A DNA stretch of 64,000 nt from Bufo bufo. Its lineage: Eukaryota > Chordata > Amphibia > Anura > Bufonidae. The notes beneath the pieces were generated by a model. That model searched no databases, was not told where the DNA came from, and saw only the letters and a list, made by a program, of their open reading frames with translations. Made by a program: the position numbers and the translations under genes. The stretch covers positions 575,510,471 to 575,574,470 of the forward strand of contig NC_053390.1 in NCBI RefSeq assembly GCF_905171765.1, written 5' to 3'. Positions 10,024 to 20,839 of the stretch are shown here, piece after piece. Positions within the stretch are counted from its first letter, which is position 1, and each line of letters begins with the position of its first letter.

Positions 10024-10118
10024 AATTGCAATCTGTGCTTTGTTCCTTTATATTGCATTATCTTTATGTTCTTCACCATTGTTAACCCTTTCCAAAATAA
10101 ATCTGTTGATCAGTTAAC
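10024..10118 (+). other. Possible second exon and poly(A) site for the 9.3-kb ORF
   Basis: A long T tract ends in cag (AG at 10022-10023). Joining 9805 to 10024 keeps the frame open for about 30 codons of hydrophobic sequence (IAICALFLYIALSLCSS), ending in TAA at about 10116-10118. AATAAA lies at about 10096, inside the frame. This is a reading of splice signals only. Confidence 0.25.
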
Positions 10119-11815
10119 TCCTTCCTGAGGTGAGTGTGTATTGAGTTGGACAGGGATTTCCCAAGTTGTGCCCTCCAAGCAAAATTTGGGTGGAGGCACT
10201 GTGTCACAGTGAGGTGAGATCCACCATACACCCTGCCTACCGAGGGCTGCCCAAAGGGGTTTTACATATTTGGCAACACTTTCTGGCTTCTGCTTGTCTG
10301 CTTATACCCCTTTTTCACACACTGCCACTGTTGCAGCAAAAAGGATTTTACTCAATAGAAATATGTCTGTTAGAGCAGTAGCATTCATGCTGCTGTTTTG
10401 CTTACCTCATCTGGTGACCCATACCCACCTCCCATTGTCTTCAACCCAGCATGTCTGGCCACTTGGCCTGCTTTCTCCCTCCACCTGCTTCCCAGCAAGA
10501 CTTCCCCTCCTCTACCCATAGGGCTTGCGTGCACTCCCTCCGACTCTTAAAAGAACAGTGCATGTGCAGCCTAATCTTCATGAGCCAATGACTGGCAACG
10601 TTGGGGTACTTAGGGCATAAAATGCCTGGGCAATAGTTGTTCTGGTGTGCTATTGTCCTGCAAAGGTGTCTACTCTGTTGTCAGCCCATGTACCAACTTT
10701 CTGCCTGTTTTCTGAATTCTGACCCTCTGCTGCCTGGGCTGACCCATGCCTAACCTCCATTTTGACGCTTCAGTGCCTGCTCTGATCCTGGATCGTTTAG
10801 TGTATAGCACATACTCCGCCTGCCCTGATATCACCCTGTCCCTGACTACCATTCTGCCTTGTCTCTCAGTGCCCCTTCCCCAGTGTCTCTTACCCCCGTG
10901 GGTCATCTGTAAATCACACAGAAATTACTCCACAAAGAAGTGGCCTAGTGGTTCCCCTGCAGCATAGTCCAGATCCCTGTACCAGGGGATTTCCAGAGTT
11001 GGTTGACAGAGTGGTTCCACACCTACTGCCATAACAATGTTTTTGCAATACCTGTACTTGACCACCAGCAACCCCTCAGAAGCATAAGAACACTGACTGC
11101 TGTGGAAAATGAATTACGGGTAGGCATTTGCAAACAGACCCATAGGTTCCTGTGTTTGCAGCATGCAAGTGTATAAGCAGGACCACACTTGAATAAAAGT
11201 TCCAAAAGTACAGGTGCTACCCCTTGAGTTGCCAAGGCTATATAATCTCTCATGCTGTTTTTTGTTCTGGTATAAAGTGGTGCATCCTGATAGACAATTT
11301 CTCGGTTCCACCATTCATAAAATCTGAAGGAGGTAGCTTAACCCAACTCGCTTCCACATAGCTTATGTCGCTTAATGTCATATCTGCCCTTTTGTAGGGA
11401 TGCTATTGGCAAAGCCTTCTGCTAGACATTCTGTATGAGTGGCACAAAATACACCCTCTTTTAATTCTGTGATTTTAGGTGTGCAGCGAGCCCAGAAGAA
11501 GCGAGTGGAGGACGGTCGTGGTAGTAACTCTGGAAATGGTAGCTGTACACTGATGTTTCCTAGGGCTGTGCTATGATAGGAAGCCACACCCTTTCTTTCC
11601 TTGGGGCTCACTATGATGTTGAGGCTCTTGCTTGGTGATTTGGTTACCCTTGTTGTTAGGTGTTTTGGCAGGGTACAAGCCAGAATTGTGGATGTAGTTA
11701 CCAGTGAATCGTTAAGGAGTCAGTAATCAGGCCGGTGGTAGAAAATAAGTATCACTTTACTAAAGTGCAGGATAGGAGCAGTAGTACATGCAACAGTATC
11801 AAGGCAGAGTTATAA
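10119..11815. other. No gene; degraded LTR-like fragments
   Basis: Several stretches (10640-11040, and 11600-11815 with its gagtcagtaatcaggcc motif) have the look of decayed LTR sequence. The second shares agtcagtaa.caggcc with 46300-46325. All ORFs are short and overlap on both strands. No terminal repeats or target duplications were identified. Confidence 0.35.
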
Positions 11816-13435
11816 GGCTACTTTCACACTTCCGTTCGGAGCGGATCCGTCTGGTGTCTGTACAGATGGATCCGCTCCTATAATGCAAACGCTTGCATCC
11901 GTTCAGAACGGATGCGTCTGCATAACTGTTTTTTTCAGATCTGATTTTTCACTTCGTGAAAACTCAGATCTGACAGTATATTCTAACACAGAGGCGTTCC
12001 CATGGTGATGGGGACGCTTCAAGTTAGAATATACTAAAAGAACTGTCTACATAACTGCCCCCTGCTGCCTGGTAGGTGCTGCCAGGCAGCAGGGGGCAGA
12101 CCCCCCCTCCCTCCCTCCCTCCCCTATATTTAACTCATTGGTGGCCAGTGCGGCCGGCCCCCCTCCCCCCCTGTTTTTAACTCATTGGTGGCCAGTGCGG
12201 CCGCCCCCCCCTGTTTTTAACTCATTGGTGGCCAGTGCGGCCGGCCCCCCCTCCCCCCCTAATTAAAATGACCGACCCCCATCATTGGTGGCAGCGGAGA
12301 GTTCCGAACGAAGTCCCAGTTTAATCGCTGGGACTCCGATCTGTAACCATGGCAACCAGGACGCTACTGCATTCCTGGCTGCCATGGTTACTTAGCAATT
12401 TTAGAAGCATTATACTTACCTGCGATGTCTGTGACCGGCCGGGCGCTCCTCCTACTGGTAAGTGAAAGGTCTGTGCTATAAGCAATGCGCCGCACAGACC
12501 TTTCACTTACCAGTAGGAGGAGCGCCGGGCCGGTCACAGACATCGCAGGTAAGTATAATGCTTCTAAAATTGCTAAGTAACCATGGCAGCCAGGAATGCA
12601 GTAGCGTCCTGGTTGCCATGGTTACCGATCGGAGTCCCAGCGATTAAACTGGGACTCCGATCGGAACTCTTTGCTGCCACCAATGATGGGGGTCGGTCAC
12701 TTTAATTAGGGGGGAAGGGGGGGTGGGCCGCACTGGCCACCAATGAGTTAAAAACAGGGGGAGGGAGGGGGGGGCCGCACTGGCCACCAATGAGGTAAAT
12801 ATAGGGGAGGGAGGGAGGGGGGGTCTGCCCCCTGCTGCCTGGCAGCACCTACCAGGCAGCAGGGGGCAGTCACGTACACAGTTTTTTTTAGTATATTCTA
12901 ACTTGAAGCGTCCCCATCACCATGGGAGCGCCTCTGTGTTAGAATATACTGTCGGATCTGAGTTTCACGATATAACTCAAATCCGATGGTATATTCTAAC
13001 ATAGAGGCTTTCCCATGGTGATGGGGACGCTTCAAGTTAAAATATACCATCGGATTGGAGAAAACTCTGATCTGATGGTATATTAATAGGGACTCCTGAC
13101 TTTACATTGAAAGTCAATGGGGGACGGATCCGTTTGCAATTGCACCATATTGTGTCAACGTCAAACGGATCCGTCCCCATTGACTTGCATTGTAAGTCTG
13201 GACGGATCCGTTTGGCTCTGCACGGCCAGGCGGACACGAAAAACGCTGCAAGCTGCGTTCGGGTGTCCGCCTGCTGAGCGGAACGGAGGCCAAACGGTGC
13301 CAAACTGATGCATTCTGAGCGGATCCGCATCCACTCAGAATGTATTGGGGCTGTACGGATCCGTTCAGGGCCGCTTGTGAGAACCCTCAAACGGAACTCA
13401 CAAGCGGAACCCCGAACGCAACTGTGAAAGTAGCC
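11816..13435. mobile_element. 1.62-kb fold-back (MITE-like) element with TAA duplication
   Basis: The left end ggctactttcacacttccgtt and right end aacgcaactgtgaaagtagcc are inverted repeats, with TAA at 11813-11815 and 13436-13438. Inside is a giant palindrome centred near 12484, with arms of roughly 500 bp. They include ccccctgctgcctgg blocks, three tandem ctcattggtggccagtgcgg segments, and ggcagccaggaatgcagtag near the centre. The mirrored 61-residue ORFs at 12321 and 12462 are this palindrome read both ways. A three-base TAA/TTA duplication is typical of PIF/Harbinger elements. Confidence 0.85.
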
Positions 13436-13438
13436 TAA

Positions 13439-14573
13439 ACTGTTCACAGTGCAAATCATTCCCAATAGCAACGTATAGATAGCACCAACATTGGGGGTTG
13501 TGGTGCTCCTGCTCTCTGTCTCTCCAAAGTCTCTCTTTCTACAGAACCTAAGTCTGGCATTCCCAAGCTGAGATGTACAGAACTCAGCTATTACTGTCTC
13601 TCTCAATATTCACCGTAGAGGTCTCTCTCTCTCTTCTATACACTTGTATGATACCTTGCTGACTAACTCTGATGCATGGCATTGTAGATTCGGAACCTTC
13701 TAACTCCTTCTCTTTCTGAAGCACTTTAATGCAGCAGTTGTTCTTTAGCTGTAGAAACCTCAAATGTAATGATTCTCTGAGCTCAGGCTCCGAGGAGTAA
13801 ACAAATGTAGATCCTCTCTCTTCCTTAGCTACCACAGAACAATCCTCTCCCTAAGCGGGGTTGAACCCAGGTTCATCTCCTGGCAATATAAGGGGGCTGA
13901 GTCAAGGTGTTAACCCTGCTTTATGCATAGAATACTATTGGGTATACAAACACAGTAAATCAGAACATTTCACAAAAAATAGTAATATAACAATTTACCA
14001 TTTTGCAGTTACTCAATTCTGGGGTACTACAGGCATCAGGATGCAATAAAAATTAAAAAAAACACCTGGCCTTAGAAAATATTAAACCAAGTGGTGTAGC
14101 TACAAAAGAGGTACACCACGCGATTGGTATGTGGCCCAGGGGGATGGAGGTCCATGCACAGAACTTGTTCTCTTTCCCCCATGAAAACACTGCATTTTTA
14201 CGCAGCAGCCACTATGGAGAGCTCAATGCAAAGAGATTATTACAGCTTCCATGGTAGTTGCATTAATTCCTATTCACTGAGCTCCTCCTAGTGGTAACTG
14301 CAGGCAACAAGTTAGCTTTGGAATAGAAGAGAAGCAGATTTATCAAAAAAAAAATTGCCAGTTTTATAGTGTAAATACATTGAGAAATATAGTGTTCAGA
14401 ATGAGCACCATATATTTGAGGCACCTGTTCCACTTTTCTTGACATAAAAGTCAGATAAAGTGGGTGAGGCCAAAGGCAACTTTTTTTTATCACAATTTGT
14501 ATTCAATTAAAATTTCTTCCATGTAAATTCAACAGAAAGCTTGGGCATTGCACATGTTCTGCATTGCCTGGGA
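13439..14573. other. No gene; possible degraded LTR-like material
   Basis: Pyrimidine-rich sequence (13500-13860) precedes unremarkable AT-rich DNA. No boundaries or coding segments could be supported. Confidence 0.35.
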
Positions 14574-14934
14574 GTGACTTATAGTGTTGAGCGCGAATAT
14601 TCGAATTGCGAATTTTTTTCTCGAATATCGCAATTTCGAGATTTCGCGAATATTTAGAATATCGTTCTATATATTCGCGAAATCGAATATCCTTTTTTTT
14701 CTTTTTTTTTTTATTATATTTTTTTCTTTCCCACTTCCCTAAAGTTGTTCTTACCTGTCCTTTGGATTCCTGGCTTCCTGGCTGCTCCAGTCAGTGGCGT
14801 TTTCAACTTACTGCTATATTCCATATTAGCTAAATTACAATCTAATCTATATGTGTATTTTACGAAATTTCGCAATAGTCGCAATTGCGATGCGGGTAAT
14901 ATAACACGAAATATTCGCATGAAGATTTCAACTT

Positions 14935-16620
14935 AGCACTGCTATACTCCATATTCTAGCCTAATATGGAATATAGCTGTGCTAAGTTAGCACTGCTATA
15001 TTCCAAATTAGGCTAGAATATGGAGTATAGCAGTGCTAAGTTGAAATCTTCATGCGAATATTTCGTGTTATATTAGTCGCATCGCAATTTCGACTTTTTC
15101 AAATGTTCTTAATATTGCTCTAACTTCGTCTTTTAGAAATTTCGTAATATTGCTATAACTTCGTCTCTTAGAATATTACGAATATTCTAAAAGACGAAGT
15201 TAGAGCAATATTACGAAATTTCGTAAAATACACATATAGATTGTAATTTAGCTAATATAGTGCTATAATCCCTTTTTTTTCCTGTATTTTTTTTTTGCCT
15301 CTTCTGAACTTAAGTTTTGTAAAATATGTACACTATTAAAAATTATTACTATAGCAGTATATTAGCTTAAATACAATCTATGTGTATTTTACGAAATTTC
15401 GTAATATTGCTCTAACTTCGTCTTTTAGAATATTACGAATATTCTAAAAGACGAAGTTAGAGCAATATTAAGAACATTTGCAAAAGTCGAAATTGCGATG
15501 CGAGTAATATAACACGAAATAGTCGCATGAAGATTTCAACTTAGCACTGCTATACTCCATATTCTAGCCTAATATGGAATATAGCTGTGCTAAGTTAGCA
15601 CTGCTATATTCCATATTAGGCTAGAATATGGAGTATAGCAGTGCTAAGTTGAAATCTTCATGCGAATATTTCGTGTTATATTAGTCGCATCGCAATTTCG
15701 ACTTTTTCAAATGTTCTTAATATTGCTCTAACTTCGTCTTTTAGAAATTTCGTAATATTGCTATAACTTCGTCTCTTAGAATATTACGAATATTCTAAAA
15801 GACGAAGTTAGAGCAATATTACGAAATTTCGTAAAATACACATATAGATTGTAATTTAGCTAATATAGTGCTATAATCCCTTTTTTTTNNNNNNNNNNNN
15901 NNNNNNNNNNNNNNNNNNNNNNNNNNNNNNNNNNNNNNNNNNNNNNNNNNNNNNNNNNNNNNNNNNNNNNNNNNNNNNNNNNNNNNNNNNNNNNNNNNNN
16001 NNNNNNNNNNNNNNNNNNNNNNNNNNNNNNNNNNNNNNNNNNNNNNNNNNNNNNNNNNNNNNNNNNNNNNNNNNNNNNNNNNNNNNNNCCTGTAATTTTT
16101 TTTTGCCTCTTCTGAACTTAAGTTTTGTAAAATATGTACACTATTAAAAATTATTACTATAGCAGTATATTAGCTTAAATACAATCTATGTGTATTTTAC
16201 GAAATTTCGTAATATTGCTCTAACTTCGTCTTTTAGAATATTACGAATATTCTAAAAGACGAAGTTAGAGCAATATTAAGAACATTTGCAAAAGTCGAAA
16301 TTGCGATGCGAGTAATATAACACGAAATAGTCGCATGAAGATTTCAACTTAGCACAGCTTTATTCCATATTCTAGCCTAATATGGAATATAGCAGTGCTA
16401 ACTTAGCACAGCTATATTCCATATTAGGCTAGAATATGGAATATAGCAGTGCTAAGTTTAAATCTTCATGCGACTATTTCGTGTTATATTACTCGCATCG
16501 CAATTTCGACTTTTGCAAATGTTCTTAATATTGCTCTAACTTCGTCTTTTAGAATATTCGTAATATTCTAAGAGACGAAGTTAGATCAATATTACGAAAT
16601 TTCGTAAAATACACATATTA
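14935..16620. repeat. 608-bp tandem duplication inside the hAT element
   Basis: The sequence ctataatcccttttttt at 15263 recurs at 15871, giving a period of 608 bp. The block after the gap (from 16089) repeats the block from about 15280. Each period contains long internal palindromes. The true copy number is hidden by the gap. Confidence 0.85.
15889..16088. other. Assembly gap of exactly 200 N
   Basis: The run of N is 200 bases, a common placeholder for a gap of unknown size. It interrupts the 608-bp repeat just inside a poly(T) tract, where assembly would be expected to fail. Confidence 0.99.
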
Positions 16621-17197
16621 GCCTAGCTATAGTCATTAGCATAGGAACGTTGCCTTATACTATCAAGATAAATTTTCGCAATATGCGAAAAAATAATTTC
16701 GCGATAATTGGAATAATTGCGAATATTCGATTTCGACGAATATAACACGAATATTCATGCGAATATTCGCGAAATATCGCGAAATCGAATATGGCACCTC
16801 CCGCTCATCACTAGTGACTGACACATGTACACTGGGAAAAAGTGTACCCTTACTGCTTCCATAGGAATCAAGAGGGTAAGTAGCAGTCCGGTGCTGCTAA
16901 TCAAATGTCTTGATTACTTGAACTGTGACTAGTTCTATAAAAACTGAAGTTTAGGCAGTTAGCTGGTTTAAGACATTCAGGTGTGTGTTAACACAATGCC
17001 AACGAGGAAAGACATCTTAGGGAAGAAAATGTTGATGTTCATCTGTCTGGGAAGGGTTTTAAGGCCATTTCCATACAATCTCAAGTAAATCATTTTTCTC
17101 ACTGTAGAATGATGAACAAGTGGAAAACATTCAGGACAGTTGACAATCTTCCTAGTAGTGGAAGTGCCATCAAATTGAGAGGCAGGTCAGACACAGT

Positions 17198-17378
17198 AAT
17201 GAGCGCTAGGGGCAATATTCAAATTTGCTATATTTTCGCAAATATTTGGGCGAATATTCATCATATATTCTCAAATTTGCGAATTTGTGATCTACAGTCA
17301 TTATTTTCTTGATTGCAAAAATCGGCAATTGGAAAATTAGCGATAAAAATTCACAATGCGAAAATTCGCGATCAACAC
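17198..17378. mobile_element. Short AT-rich element with gatcaacac end
   Basis: It starts with atgagcgc, contains runs of aatattc and tttcgcaaatatt, and ends gcgatcaacac followed by TA. The ends resemble the hAT element at 14582. A clean target duplication was not found. Confidence 0.5.
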
Positions 17379-17450
17379 TAATCCTAAAGTCAAAGATATT
17401 GCAGTTTTATCATTGGCCCACAAGAAAGAAGCAGTGAGGGATCATGGGTA

Positions 17451-17568
17451 CTGATGAAAAAAAGTCTAGAATATTTGCAATTATGAATATATAGCACTAT
17501 ATTCGCGAATTCTCGAAGTGGCAATATTTGCAATAAAAATTTGCGATTAGAATATTCGCAATCAACAC
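17451..17568. mobile_element. Second short AT-rich element of the same group
   Basis: It starts with ctgatgaaaa and ends attcgcaatcaacac before TA, matching the right end of the preceding element and the tagtgttgagcg terminus on the other strand. Confidence 0.5.
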
Positions 17569-17667
17569 TAATCAGGCAATGTAATGCTAAGAGACACTGC
17601 AAAACACTCAAAGAGCTACATCCCTCAGTTAGCATGTAAAATGTTCAAGTTGTTGACATTACAGTTA

Positions 17668-17908
17668 AGGCTTATGCACACGACCGTATGCCCTCCGAGA
17701 CATACGGGCCGCCCGTGGGACTATTGGCCCGCACTTATATGATATTAGGAGTGCGGGACAATAGCCCCGCGGGCGGCCCGATGCGCACAACATCATAGTA
17801 ACCTATGATGCTGTGTGCTCCAGTGCGCACGATATATGCCGCTCAGGGACATATGGCCCGCTGACGGACGGTATGTCTCAGAGGGCATACGGTCGTGTGC
17901 ATGAGCCC
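17668..17908. mobile_element. 241-bp MITE with TTA duplication
   Basis: Terminal repeats are aggcttatgcacacgaccg and, read from the right, gggctcatgcacacgaccg, flanked by TTA (17665-17667 and 17909-17911). Internal palindromes include gcgggacaatagccccgcg. This is the best-preserved copy of the family seen degraded at 4676. Confidence 0.85.
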
Positions 17909-18093
17909 TTAGAGAGAGACTAAACAGTCATAGCTTATTTGGAAGGGTTACCAGTAGGGTTGGGCGAGCATACTCGGACGAATACCAGTTCGGCTCGAGC
18001 ATTGCTATGCTCGGCAGATCACGGTGTTCGGCCGAATATCGCATGTGCTCGAGTCAGTGTATTTAAATTTAATTTAGCCTCTATTTATGAAAA

Positions 18094-18170
18094 GTTTCTG
18101 GCGGGATCCAAACTCACAACCTTCTACATTACAGCCCAGAATGTTAACCACTACACTATACAGCTGCATG
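18094..18170 (-). repeat. tRNA-like sequence, inverted copy
   Basis: This is the left arm of the palindrome at 18058-18405. Read on the minus strand it gives a box-A-like tagtggttaac and a box-B-like gtgagtttggatcccgcc. It differs from the right arm at several positions, including the B box (gtttggatccc against gttcaaatccc). Confidence 0.55.
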
Positions 18171-18290
18171 GCCAGTTACTTACATTTTTTTTAATGAGAC
18201 TTCTGTTGTATAGGAATACTTGCCGTATAAGTATTCCTATACAGCAGAAGTAAATTATTATATTTTTTTTTAAGTAACTGGCCATGCAGC

Positions 18291-18366
18291 TCTATGGTGT
18301 TATGATGTAGTGGTTAAGATTCTAGGCTCTAATGTAGAAGGTTGTGAGTTCAAATCCCGCCAGAAA
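18291..18366 (+). repeat. tRNA-like sequence, direct copy
   Basis: The stretch contains gatgtagtggttaagattc, resembling a tRNA D-arm with the internal A box. About 20 bp later comes gttgtgagttcaaatcccgc, a close match to the T-arm B box GGTTCRANNCC. Spacing fits a tRNA of about 76 nt. A full cloverleaf was not confirmed and the acceptor stem looks poor, so a tRNA-derived SINE remnant is likelier than a working tRNA gene. Confidence 0.55.
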
Positions 18367-18629
18367 CTTTTCAGAATAGAGGCTAAATTAGATTTAAATA
18401 CACTGGGTGTCCCCAAGCACTAACTCCATATATGGACATAGCTATATATGGAGTCAGAGCAGGGACTCCTAAGCCGAACTAAAGTCCCTACACCCTCCCC
18501 TCTTCAGAGCAGGGGGTGCCTGGTTTAATGCTCGGGTTCTCCCATTGACTTCCATTGTGCTCGGGAAGTGTTCTACTCGAGCACCAGAGCACACGAGCAC
18601 TTTGGTGCTCGACCAACACTAGTTACCAG

Positions 18630-19479
18630 GAGAACAGCTGCGATGTACAGTATCATTGAAGCCACTGTGAACAAGCCACTTCTTAGCCCTGCAGGGACTG
18701 GAAGCAGCCAACAAAGGAGCAGGAAGGAGACCATGGACAGATTAATAGGGTTTTTAATGTTAACGGGCACAGGTTAGAACCTCAGGAGTTGGCTCCAGGG
18801 TAAGGCAACCCCTTGAAAATGACTGTGCCTGCACTATGTTATTTTGAAACATTACCAGCTTTTTATTTTTACTGGCACCGGCCTTATATGGTCTACTGAT
18901 CGGGTGGTAACAATAAAGAAGGAAGTGATATTTATTTCTCAACTATCTGAATTTACATTTCAAAATTCTTACATTATGAACAAATGCTGGACAAAATATC
19001 ACAGCATGCTGAATTATTTTTGTACAGTAAAATGTTGGGTCACTTGACGGGAACCCGAAGGACCCCATTAGAGTCAAAGGGGTCCATCAGGTGCCATTGA
19101 AATCTGGCTTGTGTTATTTTGAAGTTCTTTTCCTATAACGGAACCAAACAGCTTAAATAAGAATGCCGTTGTTAGCCCAGTTTAAGGATAAAGCAAGGTG
19201 GAGAACATCATAGCATCTCTTCCATTAAGAAAAGCCAGATGTGTGCATACCTAGAGCAGTAGGTGGCAGCAGAAGGCAGCATCAGAAAATCATGTCTGTC
19301 GAACACTCAAGAAAGAGACATGACAGGAGATGCCGCAGGCAGAAGTGGGACAAGTTGTACACCAAAAGTCATATCATCTTATTGCTTATAGTGTATGGCA
19401 AGAATTGCATAGTACCATGGGCCAGAAAAAACAATGTGACCTTGATTACTTTTGTGTTAATAAATACAAAAGTATTAAG
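18630..19479. other. Intergenic sequence, no feature seen
   Basis: Only short overlapping reading frames occur here. I could support no repeat boundary or splice pattern. Confidence 0.45.
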
Positions 19480-20250
19480 GGAGTGGTACCTTTATAGGCT
19501 AACCAGAGAAAAAACATATTGCAAACTTCCAGAGCACAAAGGCTCCTTCTTCAGGCAATATTACAGATGAAAGACTGTATATTATGTTACAGAAAAACAT
19601 GTACATGGGGGTAGGGGGAATGCCTAATTAAGATAAGGCTGAGCAACAAGGGGATATGGTCAGTGGAGACAATGTAGATTAGGGATTGGGAGTCGGACTG
19701 AGGAAGGTGTGAATTTTGTCTAAATAGTGGGTCAAAACATTAGGGGTGAGATTTAGTCCATCACTTAATGAGTGGAATGTAGTCATCATTTTAAATTCAC
19801 AAGTTTTTCTGTCTATATCATTTTTAAAATTCCCTTTGAGAATTAAAACCTTTAAGTCATCCATGAAGTGTCCTGGTCCAGAGAAATAGATTCCCACAGT
19901 TGTGTCAGCCTTGTGGTTTATCTTAAATCTGAGCGGGTTTATTCTGGATCTGCTTCTGTACAGTGTCCCCAATATAAGTTCCTCCATTAGGACACCTTGT
20001 ACAGTGTATTATGTACACCACATTGGAGGATTCACATGAGAAGTTCTCCGTAATCTTATAGGTCTGTTGGCTGTTGGACATGCGTACTGTATTTGTGGAT
20101 AAGACATGTGTACAAGTCTTACATTTTTTTGTGGTTGCATGGAAAAGTGCCCATCTGTGATGGTGATGAGAGAGGACTGTATTACATGCACTGTGTCTGG
20201 TTGTCCAGCAGGTGGCAGTTTATCTGGCAGAGACCCTTAGATAAAATGGA
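19480..20250 (-). pseudogene. Penelope-like element remnant with GIY-YIG region
   Basis: On the minus strand, frames at 20191-20009 and 19987-19679 give the C-terminal part of a Penelope-type protein. VVYIIHCTRCPNGGTYIGDT (about 20030-19975) fits the GIY-YIG endonuclease motif. The following segment reads ADTTVGIYFSGPGHFMDDLK and then NFKNDIDRKTCEFKMMTTF. Frameshifts separate the pieces and no reverse transcriptase remains. Downstream (19500-19575) lies the conserved 3' region with ctgaagaagg. PLEs copy themselves using RT plus this endonuclease. This copy is dead and 5'-truncated. Confidence 0.8.
19516..19561 (-). ncRNA. Decayed hammerhead-like fold in the PLE end
   Basis: On the minus strand, ATATTGC (19561-19555) can pair with GCAATAT (19522-19516) as a 7-bp stem I. 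It encloses CTGAAGA (19554-19548), which fits the hammerhead core CUGANGA, and a possible stem II of GGAGC with GCTCT. The second core strand reads GAAG instead of GAAA and stem III is almost absent, so cleavage is doubtful. Confidence 0.35.
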
Positions 20251-20254
20251 ACTT

Positions 20255-20790
20255 ACCATTCCATTCTTCCCCTTTTGGGCAGAAGTGGGCTAGTTCTGCT
20301 TCCTACCAACGAATGGGGTTGAAAAAAGCTATAGGCAGTTAATAGAAGAATTGGAAAGAGGGGAGACATGTCGCAGTGAGGGGAGCTCCCCTCCCTGAAG
20401 CAGGAGTCCTGGGAAGCATCTTGTAGAGTACCATGACTCCTTGCAGTTCATGGACTGAGTATTGCAAGGGGTCAAGAGCCAAAAGCACCCCACTCAAAGG
20501 TACCAGAACTGACATAAAGTCCAGTAACCAGACTGAAGCAAGAGATCAGCACAGCAGACAAAGATAAAGCCAAATATTCAAGTTCACCTGCCAGTGCACA
20601 CCAAAACCTGCTGGAACCAAGAGAAAGATTGTGTTGTCTGGATGCAAGTTTATTCAAGTAAAACTGTTGAACTTTATCAAGCCTGGACTCAACTTATTCT
20701 CCACTAACTACAACTCCCTTCTTTGAATGCTACGTAGCCTAACCCTGGGGAGCGATGGTATTCAGGTAGGAGCACCATGACACACGCAGA
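20255..20790 (+). repeat. Dispersed LTR-like repeat, copy 1
   Basis: It shares gaagtgggctagttctgctt near its start, ctgctggaaccaagagaaag and tttattcaagtaaa in the middle, and aggtaggagcaccatgacac at its end with sequences at 24430-24930, 57790-58500 (inverted) and 58508-59005. It is probably an LTR family. No TG...CA boundary with duplication was fixed. Confidence 0.5.
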
Positions 20791-20839
20791 ACAAGTAAGG
20801 CCGCAACATACCACTCGGCATTCCTACACACTGGGACCC

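Larger units (their letters stand above)
14582..16813. mobile_element. hAT element made of AT-rich palindromes
   Basis: The ends are TAGTGTTGAGCGCGAATATT at the left and, read from the right, TAGTGATGAGCGGGAGG. Flanks are gtgactta (14574-14581) and gtgactga (16814-16821), an 8-bp target duplication with one mismatch, typical of hAT elements. The interior is stacked palindromes such as ttcgtaatattgctctaact and its complement, plus cttagcactgctatactcc pairs. No transposase is present, so this is a non-autonomous or satellite-like derivative. It spans an assembly gap. Confidence 0.8.
16905..17640 (+). pseudogene. Fragments of a Tc1-like transposon
   Basis: The stretch around 16995-17190 resembles the N-terminal region of Tc1-type transposases in broken frames (MPTRKDI near 16996, then MNKWKTFRTVDNLPSSGS from 17112). 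A further piece (17570-17650, gagctacatccctcagttag) matches my recollection of the same family further along. The copy is split by two AT-rich insertions (17198-17378 and 17451-17568). The catalytic core is missing. Confidence 0.6.
17955..18621. mobile_element. 667-bp hAT element with a palindromic core
   Basis: The ends are tagggttgggcgagca and, from the right, tagtgttggtcgagca. The 8-bp duplication gttaccag is perfect at 17947-17954 and 18622-18629. The centre (about 18058-18405) is a palindrome around gtataggaatactt and aagtattcctatac, with arms near 170 bp. Each arm contains a tRNA-like sequence. No transposase is encoded. Confidence 0.88.

Noticed and set aside
12321..12647. Two nearly identical 61-residue ORFs on opposite strands
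   Set aside because: They are the two arms of one palindrome read from either strand.
18291..18366. Functional tRNA gene
   Set aside because: Internal promoter boxes are recognisable, but the acceptor stem is poor and the sequence is one arm of a transposon palindrome.
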